In this document: positions 17,966 to 26,009 of the stretch, piece by piece
Position numbering within the stretch: the first letter of the stretch is position 1
How the letters are laid out: the number at the start of each line of letters is the position of its first letter
Source of the DNA: CAZVWH01 sp964631175
GTDB lineage: Bacteria > Planctomycetota > Phycisphaerae > Sedimentisphaerales > Anaerobacaceae
Direction of reading: 5' to 3'
Length of the DNA: 42,061 bases
Assembly: GCA_964631175.1 (NCBI GenBank)
Contig: CAZVWH010000013.1
Location: 1 to 42,061, forward strand
Translations under genes and position numbers: made by a program
Notes under the pieces: generated by a model
Database searches by the model: none
Told to the model about the DNA's origin: nothing
Seen by the model: only the letters and a program-made list of their open reading frames with translations

Positions 17966-19696
17966 TCATTTAACTATCTTAATAGCCCCCGCTGCAGAGA
18001 CTCGAATGTGCTTTGCGAGGCCTTTGGTGAATGAAAAGTAATATTTGCCGGGACCTTTTAAAACCACTTTTTCGCCGTCAGCAATCACCTCTATATCTTC
18101 ACGGGGCTGTTTGGCATGAATAATATTAGCTAATAAAAAGGCCTTTTCGAGACCGTCACCGGTTTGGTAATTTGCCACCTCGTCCGGCTGAGCAAGCCTT
18201 TTACCGTCATAAATCGATTCATTCTTCATTTCTTTAAGCCACGCATAAACCTGCTCGACCGATAATGACTTGAAGGCTTGAATTGAGACAGGATTACGCT
18301 CCACCGCTGCTTTTACAAATGGAGTCCAATCACAGGTTTCCATATCACGATAGGCGTAAAAAGCAAGGTCAGCCGTAGAGTTTATCTCGCGAATCGCCTG
18401 CAAATATTCAATTATCTGCTCTCTCTCTTGCTCTACGGAGATTTTGACAGGCTCAGAAGGCACAAAATTTTTGTCAAGCGAGTGTAGTTTTGCCTCAACA
18501 TAAACAAAATCAGCAAGCTCGTCCACAAACTTCTGCGCATCCTGGATAATAGGCTTTATGAATTTTCTCAGAGCTTCTTTGCTCTGCTGATTTCGCATGT
18601 CAATCTTTTGCTTTTTTATAAATTCATAAAGCTCGTCGCAGAGAATCCTGCCGGGCAGCTCATACGAAACAAAATCTTCATCGGAGACCTCGGCGAGCAA
18701 TTTATCATTTGTTTCATCGGCGATTCTAAAATTGCTGCCGTGCTCGTAGTGAAATAACGTTTCAGCTTTTAAAAATTGCGCTTGTCCGTGACAGTCTCGG
18801 CATAACTGAAAGAATTTCTGATAGTCCCGGTGATTGCGTAAAAAACTGGCAAAGACGGTAAGTGATAATTCAGTTGATAGATATGAAGAGAGCTTCTGAA
18901 TAAACCGTTGATAAATATCTTTTTTTATTGTGGCTTCTTTGTACAAACAATGCACATAGCCGGTTGGATGAGCCACGATTGTAATGTTTTCGTTGCGAAG
19001 CGCTCTTTGTGCTTTGTCGGAAATTTCTGTACCATTGAACCACATTGTCTTGGTGACGAGTCTTCTGTTATTGGTCAGAACGCCGTCATTTATATCAATG
19101 AAATTCTGTGAATGAAGAGGCGTGAGTATCATATAGATATCTTCCAAAGGGATCCCACAGATAACAAACGCTGCTGCGGCGTACAAAGCAGCCAACGAGA
19201 CACACTCCCCTGCCTTTTTTGTGTACCCCATTTTGAGCCGAAAAGCATCCATCGCTTCAACGGTTTCGGTCTTCCAGTATGGAATAATGTCACTATCATA
19301 TTTATCTAAGCCAAAATGCTTGCGAATATCCACGTCGAAATAATATTTGTCGCCATGATAGCCAAATAGTGCGTTACTTTTAGCGATATCATCGGAAGAA
19401 ATGAACTTCACAAAACGTTTAAGCTCCTTTTCCCTGCTGGTAAGGCCCCAAGTCTCCAGGTCAAGATTAAACTCGTACTCATCTATAATGAATTGCTTCA
19501 GCCGCATCAGTTTTTTGAAGCTATTCTTTCCCTCGAGCTTCTTGAAACAGTCCAGCTCGCGCCACTTCCAGATGATTGGGCTCATAATATTAGCCAAAAC
19601 CAAGCTGTATATCAGCTCTGGAAATACAAAGATTTCCATATCTGATAGTGTTACAGCAGAGCTATATTTTTCTAACTGTTCTGAATCCATAAGCAA
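17966..19696 (-). CDS. Uncharacterised protein with a transglutaminase-like core
   Basis: A 576-aa soluble protein with no signal peptide and no gene name that I recognise. The segment GECVSLAALYAAAAF (Cys165), LTPLHSQNFI (His195) and DINDG (Asp201 or Asp204) has the order, spacing and local context of the Cys-His-Asp triad of transglutaminase-like cysteine enzymes. The remaining two thirds are helical and charged, ending in a small beta-rich segment (EVIADGEKVVLKGPGKYYFSF). The start is TTG at 19696 or ATG at 19690; no strong ribosome site decides. Not tightly linked to a neighbour. The fold call is inference from motif reading; the function is unknown. Confidence 0.72.
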   Translation of the reverse strand: MLMDSEQLEKYSSAVTLSDMEIFVFPELIYSLVLANIMSPIIWKWRELDCFKKLEGKNSFKKLMRLKQFIIDEYEFNLDLETWGLTSREKELKRFVKFISSDDIAKSNALFGYHGDKYYFDVDIRKHFGLDKYDSDIIPYWKTETVEAMDAFRLKMGYTKKAGECVSLAALYAAAAFVICGIPLEDIYMILTPLHSQNFIDINDGVLTNNRRLVTKTMWFNGTEISDKAQRALRNENITIVAHPTGYVHCLYKEATIKKDIYQRFIQKLSSYLSTELSLTVFASFLRNHRDYQKFFQLCRDCHGQAQFLKAETLFHYEHGSNFRIADETNDKLLAEVSDEDFVSYELPGRILCDELYEFIKKQKIDMRNQQSKEALRKFIKPIIQDAQKFVDELADFVYVEAKLHSLDKNFVPSEPVKISVEQEREQIIEYLQAIREINSTADLAFYAYRDMETCDWTPFVKAAVERNPVSIQAFKSLSVEQVYAWLKEMKNESIYDGKRLAQPDEVANYQTGDGLEKAFLLANIIHAKQPREDIEVIADGEKVVLKGPGKYYFSFTKGLAKHIRVSAAGAIKIVK

Positions 19697-19704
19697 TAAT
19701 CAAC

Positions 19705-19810
19705 CGCTCCCTCACGGTCGCGGCTCTGTATTCTGTCCTCTGTCTTCTGTCCTCTGCCTTCTGTCCTCTGTTTTCTGTCCTCTGTATTCTGTCCTCTGTC
19801 TTTTGTCCTC
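19705..19810. repeat. CTGTCCTCTGTCTT-type repeat tract with a CCGCTCCCTCACGG module
   Basis: Starts with CCGCTCCCTCACGGTCGCGG, which has complementary CCGC/GCGG ends, and continues as an irregular tract of TCTGTCCTC, TCTGTCTTC and TCTGTATTC units to the end of arsC. Related tracts occur at 31735-31866, 37062-37190 and briefly near 25859. Confidence 0.75.
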
Positions 19811-20231
19811 ATTCCAAACTCTCCGGCAGCGTTTCTATAAATTCTTTTATATCATCACGGGTCCTGCGATAGTTTCGCAGCATCTTCTCTTCGCTATCGA
19901 TCACGGCAACAGGGTCTTCAAACATCCTGTGAATAAGCTTGGTTTTGCCGGGAAATACAGGACACTGCTGCCTGGCATTATCGCACAACGTTACAACATA
20001 ATCAAAATCAATCCACAGAAGCTCATCGACGTGCTTGGACGACTGATCGGAAATATCCACGCCTGTTTCTGCCATTACCTTTATCGTTTTTGGATTGACC
20101 CCGACCGGCCAGACACCTGCGGAGTACGCCTCAATAACATCGCCCTTTAAGTGCCTGGCCCAGCCTTCCGCCATTTGGCTGCGGCAGGAATTGCCTGTGC
20201 AGACAAACAAAATCTTTAATTTATCTTTCAC
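19809..20231 (-). CDS. arsC: Arsenate reductase, thioredoxin-coupled (low-molecular-weight phosphatase fold)
   Basis: A 140-aa ArsC of the S. aureus pI258 type. The P-loop CTGNSCR (Cys11, Cys16, Arg17) is present together with Cys83 and Cys90 in TLCDNARQQC. This gives the nucleophile and the disulfide cascade that reduces arsenate to arsenite using thioredoxin. The acid Asp-Pro lies at FEDP (105-108). GTG at 20231 is preferred because AGAGGA precedes it; an ATG 30 bases upstream lacks a ribosome site and makes an atypical N-terminus. Its C-terminus runs into a repeat tract, and its upstream side is the REP array. No arsenite pump is adjacent; the SO_0444-type permease lies 4.7 kb downstream. 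Confidence 0.93.
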   Translation of the reverse strand: MKDKLKILFVCTGNSCRSQMAEGWARHLKGDVIEAYSAGVWPVGVNPKTIKVMAETGVDISDQSSKHVDELLWIDFDYVVTLCDNARQQCPVFPGKTKLIHRMFEDPVAVIDSEEKMLRNYRRTRDDIKEFIETLPESLE

Positions 20232-20310
20232 CTTGTCCTCTCTTTGGGATACAGACTGCATCCGATGATTTTATCTTTATACTCGGCAATTGCAAGTCGT
20301 GTTCAGAAAT

Positions 20311-20710
20311 AACCCCGTCATTACAAATGACGGGGTTAAGCATAATGAAAGACCCTGCCATCCGGTTAGCCCTGCCATCCTGCATGGCAAGGTTGGAAAT
20401 AACCCCGTCATTAAAATGNNNNNNNNNNNNNNNNNNNNNNNNNNNNNNNNNNNNNNNNNNNNNNNNNNNNNNNNNNNNNNNNNNNNNNNNNNNNNNNNNN
20501 NNNNNNNNNNNNNNNNNNACGGGGCTAAACATAATGATAAACCCTGCCATCCGGTTAGCCCTGCCATCTTGCACGGCAGGGTTGGAAATAACCCCCGTCA
20601 TCAAGATGACGGGGCTAAACATAATGATAAACCCTGCCATCCGGTTAGCCCTGCCATCTTGCATGGCAGGGTTGGGAGTAACCCCCGTCATCAAGATGAC
20701 GGGGCTAAAC
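20311..20710. repeat. BIME-like REP array, 90-bp tandem period
   Basis: Alternating hairpins: a plus-strand unit GTTAGCCCTGCCATC...GGCAGGGTT and a minus-strand unit GTTTAGCCCCGTCATC...GACGGGGGTT. Both share a GTT(T)AGCCC head and a CATC-centred palindrome. ACGGGGCTAAAC recurs at 20519, 20609 and 20699, an exact 90-bp period; a divergent copy starts at 20330. The units are inverted relative to each other, as in bacterial interspersed mosaic elements. The array precedes the transposase gene, and two more units follow it. Confidence 0.88.
20419..20518. other. Scaffold gap of exactly 100 N
   Basis: One hundred consecutive N inside the tandem REP array. The size is almost certainly a placeholder, so the number of 90-bp units is unknown. 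Confidence 0.98.
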
Positions 20711-20775
20711 GAATGTATAAACCTTAACCGAAATTATTGTTGTCGGAAATATAATCCATAAATTATTATTCAAAT

Positions 20776-21225
20776 ATGACAAAAAAAATAATCGGTTATA
20801 TGATTACATGGACTACTTACGGTTCATGGCTGCAAGGCGATAAAAGAGGGTATGTAAAAAACGGCAGAATCCTGCCGGCAAATGACAAATTAAAATACGC
20901 AAATCAAAAACAACAAAAATTCCAGACGGTTAAACTCGATTCAAGTCAAAAACATATTGTTCGCAAGGCGATACTCCAAGAGGCACAGAAAATAAATCAG
21001 AAGATTCTTGCAATCTCAGTTTGTTCAAATCATGTACATATCGTTGCAAAGATTTCATCTGAATCAATTGAAAAGATTGTTCATAGATACAAGCGTTTAT
21101 CCACTTTTGTCCTTCGCAAGGCCGGTCTGAACAACAAAGTATGGTCAACAGGATTTGATAAAAGGTTCTGTTTTACGGATAAGGAAATAGAACAGAAAAT
21201 CAAATACGTAAATGGACATAAATAA
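20776..21225 (+). CDS. REP-associated tyrosine transposase (RAYT, Y1/IS200-like HUH)
   Basis: A 149-aa HUH-family single-strand transposase. The metal-binding HxH lies in SVCSNHVHIVAK, and the segment WTTYGSWLQGDKRGYV at the N-terminus is typical of the family. Candidate nucleophile tyrosines follow in VHRYKRLS, and a conserved WSTGFDKRFCFTDKE block closes the domain. RAYTs are single-copy and mobilise REP hairpins rather than themselves. It is flanked on both sides by REP units, the first starting two bases after its TAA. It is shorter than many RAYTs and ends at KYVNGHK; all key blocks appear intact. Confidence 0.88.
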   Translation: MTKKIIGYMITWTTYGSWLQGDKRGYVKNGRILPANDKLKYANQKQQKFQTVKLDSSQKHIVRKAILQEAQKINQKILAISVCSNHVHIVAKISSESIEKIVHRYKRLSTFVLRKAGLNNKVWSTGFDKRFCFTDKEIEQKIKYVNGHK

Positions 21226-21226
21226 T

Positions 21227-21293
21227 GTTTAGCCCTGCCATCTTGATGGCAGGGTTGAGAAAAACCCCCGTCATCAAGATGACGGGGCTAAAC
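21227..21293. repeat. REP pair immediately downstream of the RAYT gene
   Basis: Plus-strand REP 21227-21256 (GTTTAGCCCTGCCATC, palindrome, GGCAGGGTT) is followed by minus-strand REP 21263-21293, again headed GTTTAGCCCCGTCATC. They are the two unit types of the upstream array. The second also separates the transposase from the convergent TIGR02757 gene. Confidence 0.85.
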
Positions 21294-21300
21294 TAAAATA

Positions 21301-22149
21301 TCAATTACGACAAAACTCTAATAGCTCACAGTCCTGACATTGCGGCCGAGGCCTGCCATTGCAATCCTCAAGGATTCCAATTCTGGACAATGCAAAATCA
21401 TACTTAACCGGGTCGGTCGGCTCAATCTCCGCAAAGCTCTCCGTTATTTTTACTGCTGTTGCTAAAGAAACCGTTTTCCGTTCGTAGAATCTCAAAATCC
21501 TGCACAATCTGGCCATATGCACATCCACCGGCACAATCAGCTTAGTCTTGTCAACCGAGCTCCATAGGCCCGGATCGACTTCATCTCTTCTTACCATCCA
21601 TCGCAAAAAAAGGTTCAGTCTTTTACAAGCGCTTCCCGATTCCGGATTAGGCAATAAATAACGCAGCCCTTTCGGAGGCTCTGCATTTTTGTGTTTCATA
21701 AATCTGTCAAGTAGTGACTCGCAAAATTTCGACAGTGCTGGAACGATATTCTCATCCGTTTCTCGGTAGCCCAGCAAAAAGTAATTTTCTATGCAACCTC
21801 TTTCCTCCAGAACCTCCCGCAAAACCTGCAACAGGTCTGAAATGTCCTGGCCGGATGTGAAACGATGCCTGAAGCTACTTAGTCTCTCCCGTTCAGCCTC
21901 GCCAAAATTTCTCACAAATGCATACGGGTTTGTCCCCATCCGGCCAAATAGGTCATTCAGACTCTTTTCGATCTGCTCCACTCTGCCGTATGCCAACTCT
22001 GCCGATAAAAAACCGACCACCTCCCTGTCAGCGGGATTAGGATATTTATACAGAAATTGCAACGGGTCCGGCGGAACAAACTTAGGGTGATTATATTTGG
22101 CGTATAGCTTTTCCAAAACGTTTTTGAGTTGTTCCATTCGCTCGACCAC
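21301..22149 (-). CDS. TIGR02757 / DUF2400 family protein
   Basis: A 282-aa conserved protein of unproven function. The N-terminal DPLQFLYKYPNPADREVVGFLSA... and FGRMGTNPYAFV blocks are characteristic of the family. The C-terminal half carries KLIVPVDVHMARLCRIL and, at the end, Cys residues in CNGRPRPQCQDCELLEFC. This arrangement recalls the HhH-GPD DNA glycosylases with a terminal 4Fe-4S loop, so a nucleic-acid role is possible. GTG start at 22149 with GGAGG six bases upstream. It runs convergent to the RAYT gene, with only REP sequence between. Confidence 0.85.
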   Translation of the reverse strand: MVERMEQLKNVLEKLYAKYNHPKFVPPDPLQFLYKYPNPADREVVGFLSAELAYGRVEQIEKSLNDLFGRMGTNPYAFVRNFGEAERERLSSFRHRFTSGQDISDLLQVLREVLEERGCIENYFLLGYRETDENIVPALSKFCESLLDRFMKHKNAEPPKGLRYLLPNPESGSACKRLNLFLRWMVRRDEVDPGLWSSVDKTKLIVPVDVHMARLCRILRFYERKTVSLATAVKITESFAEIEPTDPVKYDFALSRIGILEDCNGRPRPQCQDCELLEFCRN

Positions 22150-22229
22150 CTACAACCTCCATTATAGACCGCTTAAAGTCAATCTTCCCAATCCTCAACA
22201 CCCTCGCTTGAAATGACTTTTCCATGCAG

Positions 22230-23093
22230 CTACATTTTGAATTTTTCAATCAGATTGCACAACTGCCTAACATCGAACTCACGTTCGTACAAAGGACGTT
22301 GGTTTGCCCTATAGATACTGATATTTTCCTCGAAAGTTGACTGCTCTGCAAGTGTATAGAAAACGCCAAGCGGAAGTCTCTCAGTCTCCGTTGCTTTTTC
22401 AAAAGCCTGGTTTCTATTGAAAGAGTCGTGTGAATCCTCAAGGTAATACGTGTTTTCTTTGAACCACTGGTGTGTGTTGAGCTTATTAAATGAAACACAG
22501 GGCTGAAATATGTCAACAAGTGCGTATCCTTTATGCGTAATGGCTTTTTTCAGTATTTCTTTTGTCTGCTCTGTATCGCCGGCATAAGCCCTCGCGACAA
22601 AGCCGGCATTCAAAGCAATAGCAATTGCAATGGGATTAAACGGTTCAAGAAAAACACCAGCAACCTGTACAGGACTCTTAAAGCCTATCTGACTTGTCGG
22701 TGATGCTTGTCCCTTTGTCAGCCCATAAACCATATTGTTATGAACGATATGAGTTATATTTGGATTTCTACGCATCGTATGCAAGAAATGATTGCCTCCT
22801 TCACCATACATATCGCCGTCGCCACTTTCTGAAATGACCGTGAGTGAAGGATTAACTGCTTTTATTGCTGTCGCAACAGGCAAAGCTCGGCCATGCAATC
22901 CATTGAATATATTGGTTTTGAAATAATGGGGTATTTTTGCTGCTTGGCCTATGCCTGAAACAAGCACAAGTCTTGTCGGTTCAATTTTTAGCTCTACTAA
23001 GCTTTGTTTAAGCGCTTTAAGGATAGAAAAGTTGCCACAACCTGGGCACCAGGCAATATCAATATTATCCATATCAAACACTTTGGTATCCAT
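22230..23093 (-). CDS. korB: 2-oxoacid:ferredoxin oxidoreductase beta subunit
   Basis: A 287-aa thiamine-pyrophosphate subunit. It has CPGCG near the N-terminus (16-20), the TPP/Mg motif beginning GDGD in SESGDGDMYGEGGNH, and the later VYGLTKGQASPTS loop. With the alpha subunit 14 bp upstream it oxidatively decarboxylates a 2-oxoacid (2-oxoglutarate or a related acid) to the acyl-CoA and reduces ferredoxin, or runs in reverse for CO2 fixation. No delta ferredoxin subunit is encoded next to it, which is normal for the two-gene Kor type. Specificity is inferred from family resemblance. Confidence 0.92.
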   Translation of the reverse strand: MDTKVFDMDNIDIAWCPGCGNFSILKALKQSLVELKIEPTRLVLVSGIGQAAKIPHYFKTNIFNGLHGRALPVATAIKAVNPSLTVISESGDGDMYGEGGNHFLHTMRRNPNITHIVHNNMVYGLTKGQASPTSQIGFKSPVQVAGVFLEPFNPIAIAIALNAGFVARAYAGDTEQTKEILKKAITHKGYALVDIFQPCVSFNKLNTHQWFKENTYYLEDSHDSFNRNQAFEKATETERLPLGVFYTLAEQSTFEENISIYRANQRPLYEREFDVRQLCNLIEKFKM

Positions 23094-23107
23094 CGGCTAT
23101 AATAATC

Positions 23108-24838
23108 CTAATCTAATAATTCATCCAATCCTTCCATAACCTCTTCGACGGCGAAACTTAGTCCATTATATTTCAAAATCTTCTCATCAATGTCTATTCC
23201 TATATGGAGCTTTATCTGGTTGCCAAACTGACTGGTTGCATTACTTTCGACAATTATGGTTTTATCTGCTCTTTGCAGATAATCAGCAGTGTCTGGGTGC
23301 AAAGGATGTACTTGTTTGTAATGCAACAGCGACGTATCATTTCTTGCCAATTCTGCAAGAGCCTCTTTTACGACGTTATATGTTGAGCCCCAGCATATCA
23401 CAAGGTTTTTATAATCTTCCGGCCCTACGAGCTCCGGAGGTATAGTTTCATTCTTTATCGACTCGGCCTTTTTCAGTCTCTTATTAACCATCTTAGTTCT
23501 CAGATTAAGGTCTTCTGTGATGTGTCCGTCCTCATCGTGCTCGTCACTATCAACGCAAACAAGACCATCGCCATAGCCGGGGATACCACGAGGAGAAATG
23601 CCATCTGCTGTTAGCTCATACCTTCTGTAATCTTTTCCGGTCCTGACTATGCACTTTTCAACCTTTGTGCCTGATAAGTCAAAACAGGCCGTATTATAAT
23701 AAGAGTCTATGAGGTACTGGTCAGTCAGTACAAACACCGGCACCTGATACCTATCAGCCAGGTTAAATGCTTTCCGGGTCAGATAAAAGGCCTCTTCAAG
23801 TTTCCCTGGAGTAAGGATTATTCTGGGAAATTCGCCATGTCCTGCATAAAGTGCCGGTTCGAGGTCTGCCTGCTCGGTTCTGGTGGGCAAACCAGTAGCA
23901 GGTCCCGGCCTTTGGCCAAGATGAATCACTATTGGTGACTCAAGCATACCGGCCAGGCTCAGGCCCTCTGTCATTAAAGCAAAGCCACCCCCTGATGTTG
24001 TCACCATCGCCCTTGCGCCGGCGTACCATGCACCAATAGCCATATTCATTGCAGCTATCTCGTCTTCTGCCTGCTCAGCTATTATGCCAAATTCTCTTGC
24101 GTGCTGAGCAAGAAAAACCAATATACCTGTAGAAGGCGACATTGGATAGGCGGATATGAAATTACAACCACCCGCTATAGCCCCAAGACTTACGGCTTCG
24201 GCCCCGCTTAAAAGAATTTCATTTTTTACCTTGGTATCCGTAGCTATCTTAAGTTCAATTTTACCCGAACCTATTAAACTACTACCTATCTTATAACCGG
24301 CTTCCGCCGCTTTAACATTATTTTCTACAACATCCTGTGACTTTGCAGAAAAATACTGCTTTATGTATTCACTAACCACCTGCAGCTTAATCCCAAACAA
24401 GCCGGTGATCGTCCCAATCGCAGCTATGTTTGAGTAAATCTTATCTCCAATACCAGTGGCAATCTTGTTGAAAGGAACATCAATATAATTGCCCTGGCTC
24501 CGACCAAAATCATCGCCAAGGTTGTTACTATCTGCTAAGATAATGGTATCGGATGAAATTCTTCCCTTGACATGTTGAACCGCACCTTTGTCAAGAGGAA
24601 TCAAGATGTCGATCCGATTCACAAAGGCCTGGACAGGCCTTGAAGACACCCTTATCTCAGTAGAGTTCATCCCGCCTCGAATACGCGACATAAATTCTTT
24701 TGTTGCAAAAACATTATAGCAGGAACGACTCAAAATCCGTGTCAAAATACGCTCCACAGTCTGGATACCCATACCAGCCTGGCCGCAAAGGACAATTGAA
24801 ACATCGTCCCTGTTTTTAAGTGTTGAAATCTTACTCAT
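23108..24838 (-). CDS. korA: 2-oxoacid:ferredoxin oxidoreductase alpha subunit (gamma-alpha fusion)
   Basis: A 576-aa fused subunit. Residues 1 to about 185 form the gamma domain (VLCGQAGMGIQTVERIL). The rest is the pyrimidine-binding alpha domain (GAEAVSLGAIAGGCNFISAYPMSPSTGI, then AIGAWYAGARAMVTTSGGGFALM and RPGPATGLPTRTEQADL). This is the two-subunit Kor architecture of anaerobes. It is co-transcribed with korB downstream. Start at ATG with GAAGG about 9 bases before. The substrate (2-oxoglutarate or a branched-chain or other 2-oxoacid) cannot be fixed from sequence. Confidence 0.92.
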   Translation of the reverse strand: MSKISTLKNRDDVSIVLCGQAGMGIQTVERILTRILSRSCYNVFATKEFMSRIRGGMNSTEIRVSSRPVQAFVNRIDILIPLDKGAVQHVKGRISSDTIILADSNNLGDDFGRSQGNYIDVPFNKIATGIGDKIYSNIAAIGTITGLFGIKLQVVSEYIKQYFSAKSQDVVENNVKAAEAGYKIGSSLIGSGKIELKIATDTKVKNEILLSGAEAVSLGAIAGGCNFISAYPMSPSTGILVFLAQHAREFGIIAEQAEDEIAAMNMAIGAWYAGARAMVTTSGGGFALMTEGLSLAGMLESPIVIHLGQRPGPATGLPTRTEQADLEPALYAGHGEFPRIILTPGKLEEAFYLTRKAFNLADRYQVPVFVLTDQYLIDSYYNTACFDLSGTKVEKCIVRTGKDYRRYELTADGISPRGIPGYGDGLVCVDSDEHDEDGHITEDLNLRTKMVNKRLKKAESIKNETIPPELVGPEDYKNLVICWGSTYNVVKEALAELARNDTSLLHYKQVHPLHPDTADYLQRADKTIIVESNATSQFGNQIKLHIGIDIDEKILKYNGLSFAVEEVMEGLDELLD

Positions 24839-25066
24839 AAGATTTGCCTTCGATAGTAACTCTCACCATTCTTTTCCATCTTGATCGCGTACTCAAATAT
24901 GTCTATCTCTGTGCTTGCTACCAATTTGATGTGCTCTGTAAATCCGATTTTTAATATGTTCGCAAACACAAAAGAGGCTATTCAAGCTCTCACATTTTGC
25001 AAAAAATGGCTAAACGCTACCAAACCCAGCTTGTCGGCAATTCTATCAATTTGCCCTTTGCTATTC

Positions 25067-25594
25067 TTAGTGGGTTGACTTAACCGTTGAATCGTCTCGA
25101 AGCAATTGTCTCTGCTGGAGCGATTGGTTGAGAATTCGAACGTGGTGCATCTCTTCTTTAATAATATCATCGATTTTGTCTTTGCCTGCGCGGTCTGGGA
25201 CAAAGTTCTTCAAACCAGTATAGTAAACAATAGAGTCCTTCTCCTTCTCGATAGCCGTCCTAAAGATATTCTCCCTATTTTGCTTACCGGAGAATTCCTC
25301 GGATGGCTCTGGCTTAATACCAAATACAGCCAACCCAGCCATAGCCTGCGTATCCAGCAACAATTCGTCCTCCGGCTTAAAGGTCCTAAGCTCTCTGCTC
25401 AATTCGGAAAGCTGCCTTCTCATATCTGCGAAAAGCTGTTCGTGTCCGATTTCCCAATCAGCCAACCTAAGAAATAATTCGCGGATGTCCGAATCATCAA
25501 AAAGTTCAGCCGCCTTACGGTAGAATTTGGCACCATCACGCTCTATCTTCTCAGCTACTTCAAAAACCTCAAAGGCATTAAACTCGACAGCCAT
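25067..25594 (-). CDS. Ferritin-like / rubrerythrin-type diiron protein
   Basis: A 175-aa four-helix protein. Each half supplies diiron ligands: EKIERDGAKFYRKAAEL with WEIGHEQL (Glu18, Glu48, His51), and EKEKDSIVYY with KEEMHHVRIL. There is no C-terminal rubredoxin domain, so it is a rubrerythrin-like ferritin domain alone, as found in anaerobes for peroxide reduction or iron handling. Start strongly supported by GGAAGGGA before ATG. It lies 228 bp upstream of korA on the same strand. Confidence 0.88.
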   Translation of the reverse strand: MAVEFNAFEVFEVAEKIERDGAKFYRKAAELFDDSDIRELFLRLADWEIGHEQLFADMRRQLSELSRELRTFKPEDELLLDTQAMAGLAVFGIKPEPSEEFSGKQNRENIFRTAIEKEKDSIVYYTGLKNFVPDRAGKDKIDDIIKEEMHHVRILNQSLQQRQLLRDDSTVKSTH

Positions 25595-25923
25595 TGTTTT
25601 TCCCTTCCAAAACCCATAAATATTGCCATGCTATCCGGCATCGAATCTCTCGACTCAAAAACCAATTCGTACTATATTATCCGGTTCGCAAACAATTTCG
25701 TCAACCCGTGAGATAAACATTCGCCAATTTAATAAATCCGCATTTTCTTATCTCATGGCTTCAACCATATATACCGTCTAACACCTTCATTGTTCACCAC
25801 AAATAAAACAGACAGCAGAAAACGGAGGTCAGAGAATAAAACAAAGACAACAGATACATATCTTCTGTCTTCTGTCATTTATAGATTATCCGTAGCAACC
25901 AAGCACAAACTACGATAAAATCG
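25595..25923. other. Intergenic stretch between divergent genes
   Basis: Divergent promoter region of the ferritin-like gene and comEC. No gene seen. It contains a short CTTCTGTCTTCTGTC repeat at about 25859-25878 and leads into the REP-like hairpin before comEC. Confidence 0.4.
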
Positions 25924-26009
25924 CCCCCGCACCAATTGTTTGTCGTCGAAGGACTTTATTTTTTTCGGGCCGATTCTCAAAAACGAGTACAATTGGTGCG
26001 GGGCTAAAC
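25924..26009 (-). repeat. REP-like long hairpin abutting the comEC start codon
   Basis: CCCCCGCACCAATTGT (25924-25939) pairs with ACAATTGGTGCGGGG (25989-26003), followed by CTAAAC directly before the ATG at 26010. Read on the minus strand it has the same GTTTAGCCCCG head as the RAYT-linked REPs, but with a longer stem and a 49-nt loop. Confidence 0.7.

Noticed and set aside
19401..20150. 249-codon plus-strand frame
   Set aside because: Antisense to the 576-aa gene and arsC, and it includes the translated CTGTC tract (LSSVFCPLYSVLCLL); not a real protein.
20311..20710. CRISPR array
   Set aside because: Units are contiguous 90-bp repeats with internal palindromes, there are no unique spacers, and no cas genes are present.
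20221..20727. Several 96-157-codon reading frames across the REP array
   Set aside because: They run through the N gap and consist of translated tandem hairpins; no ribosome site and no protein-like conservation.
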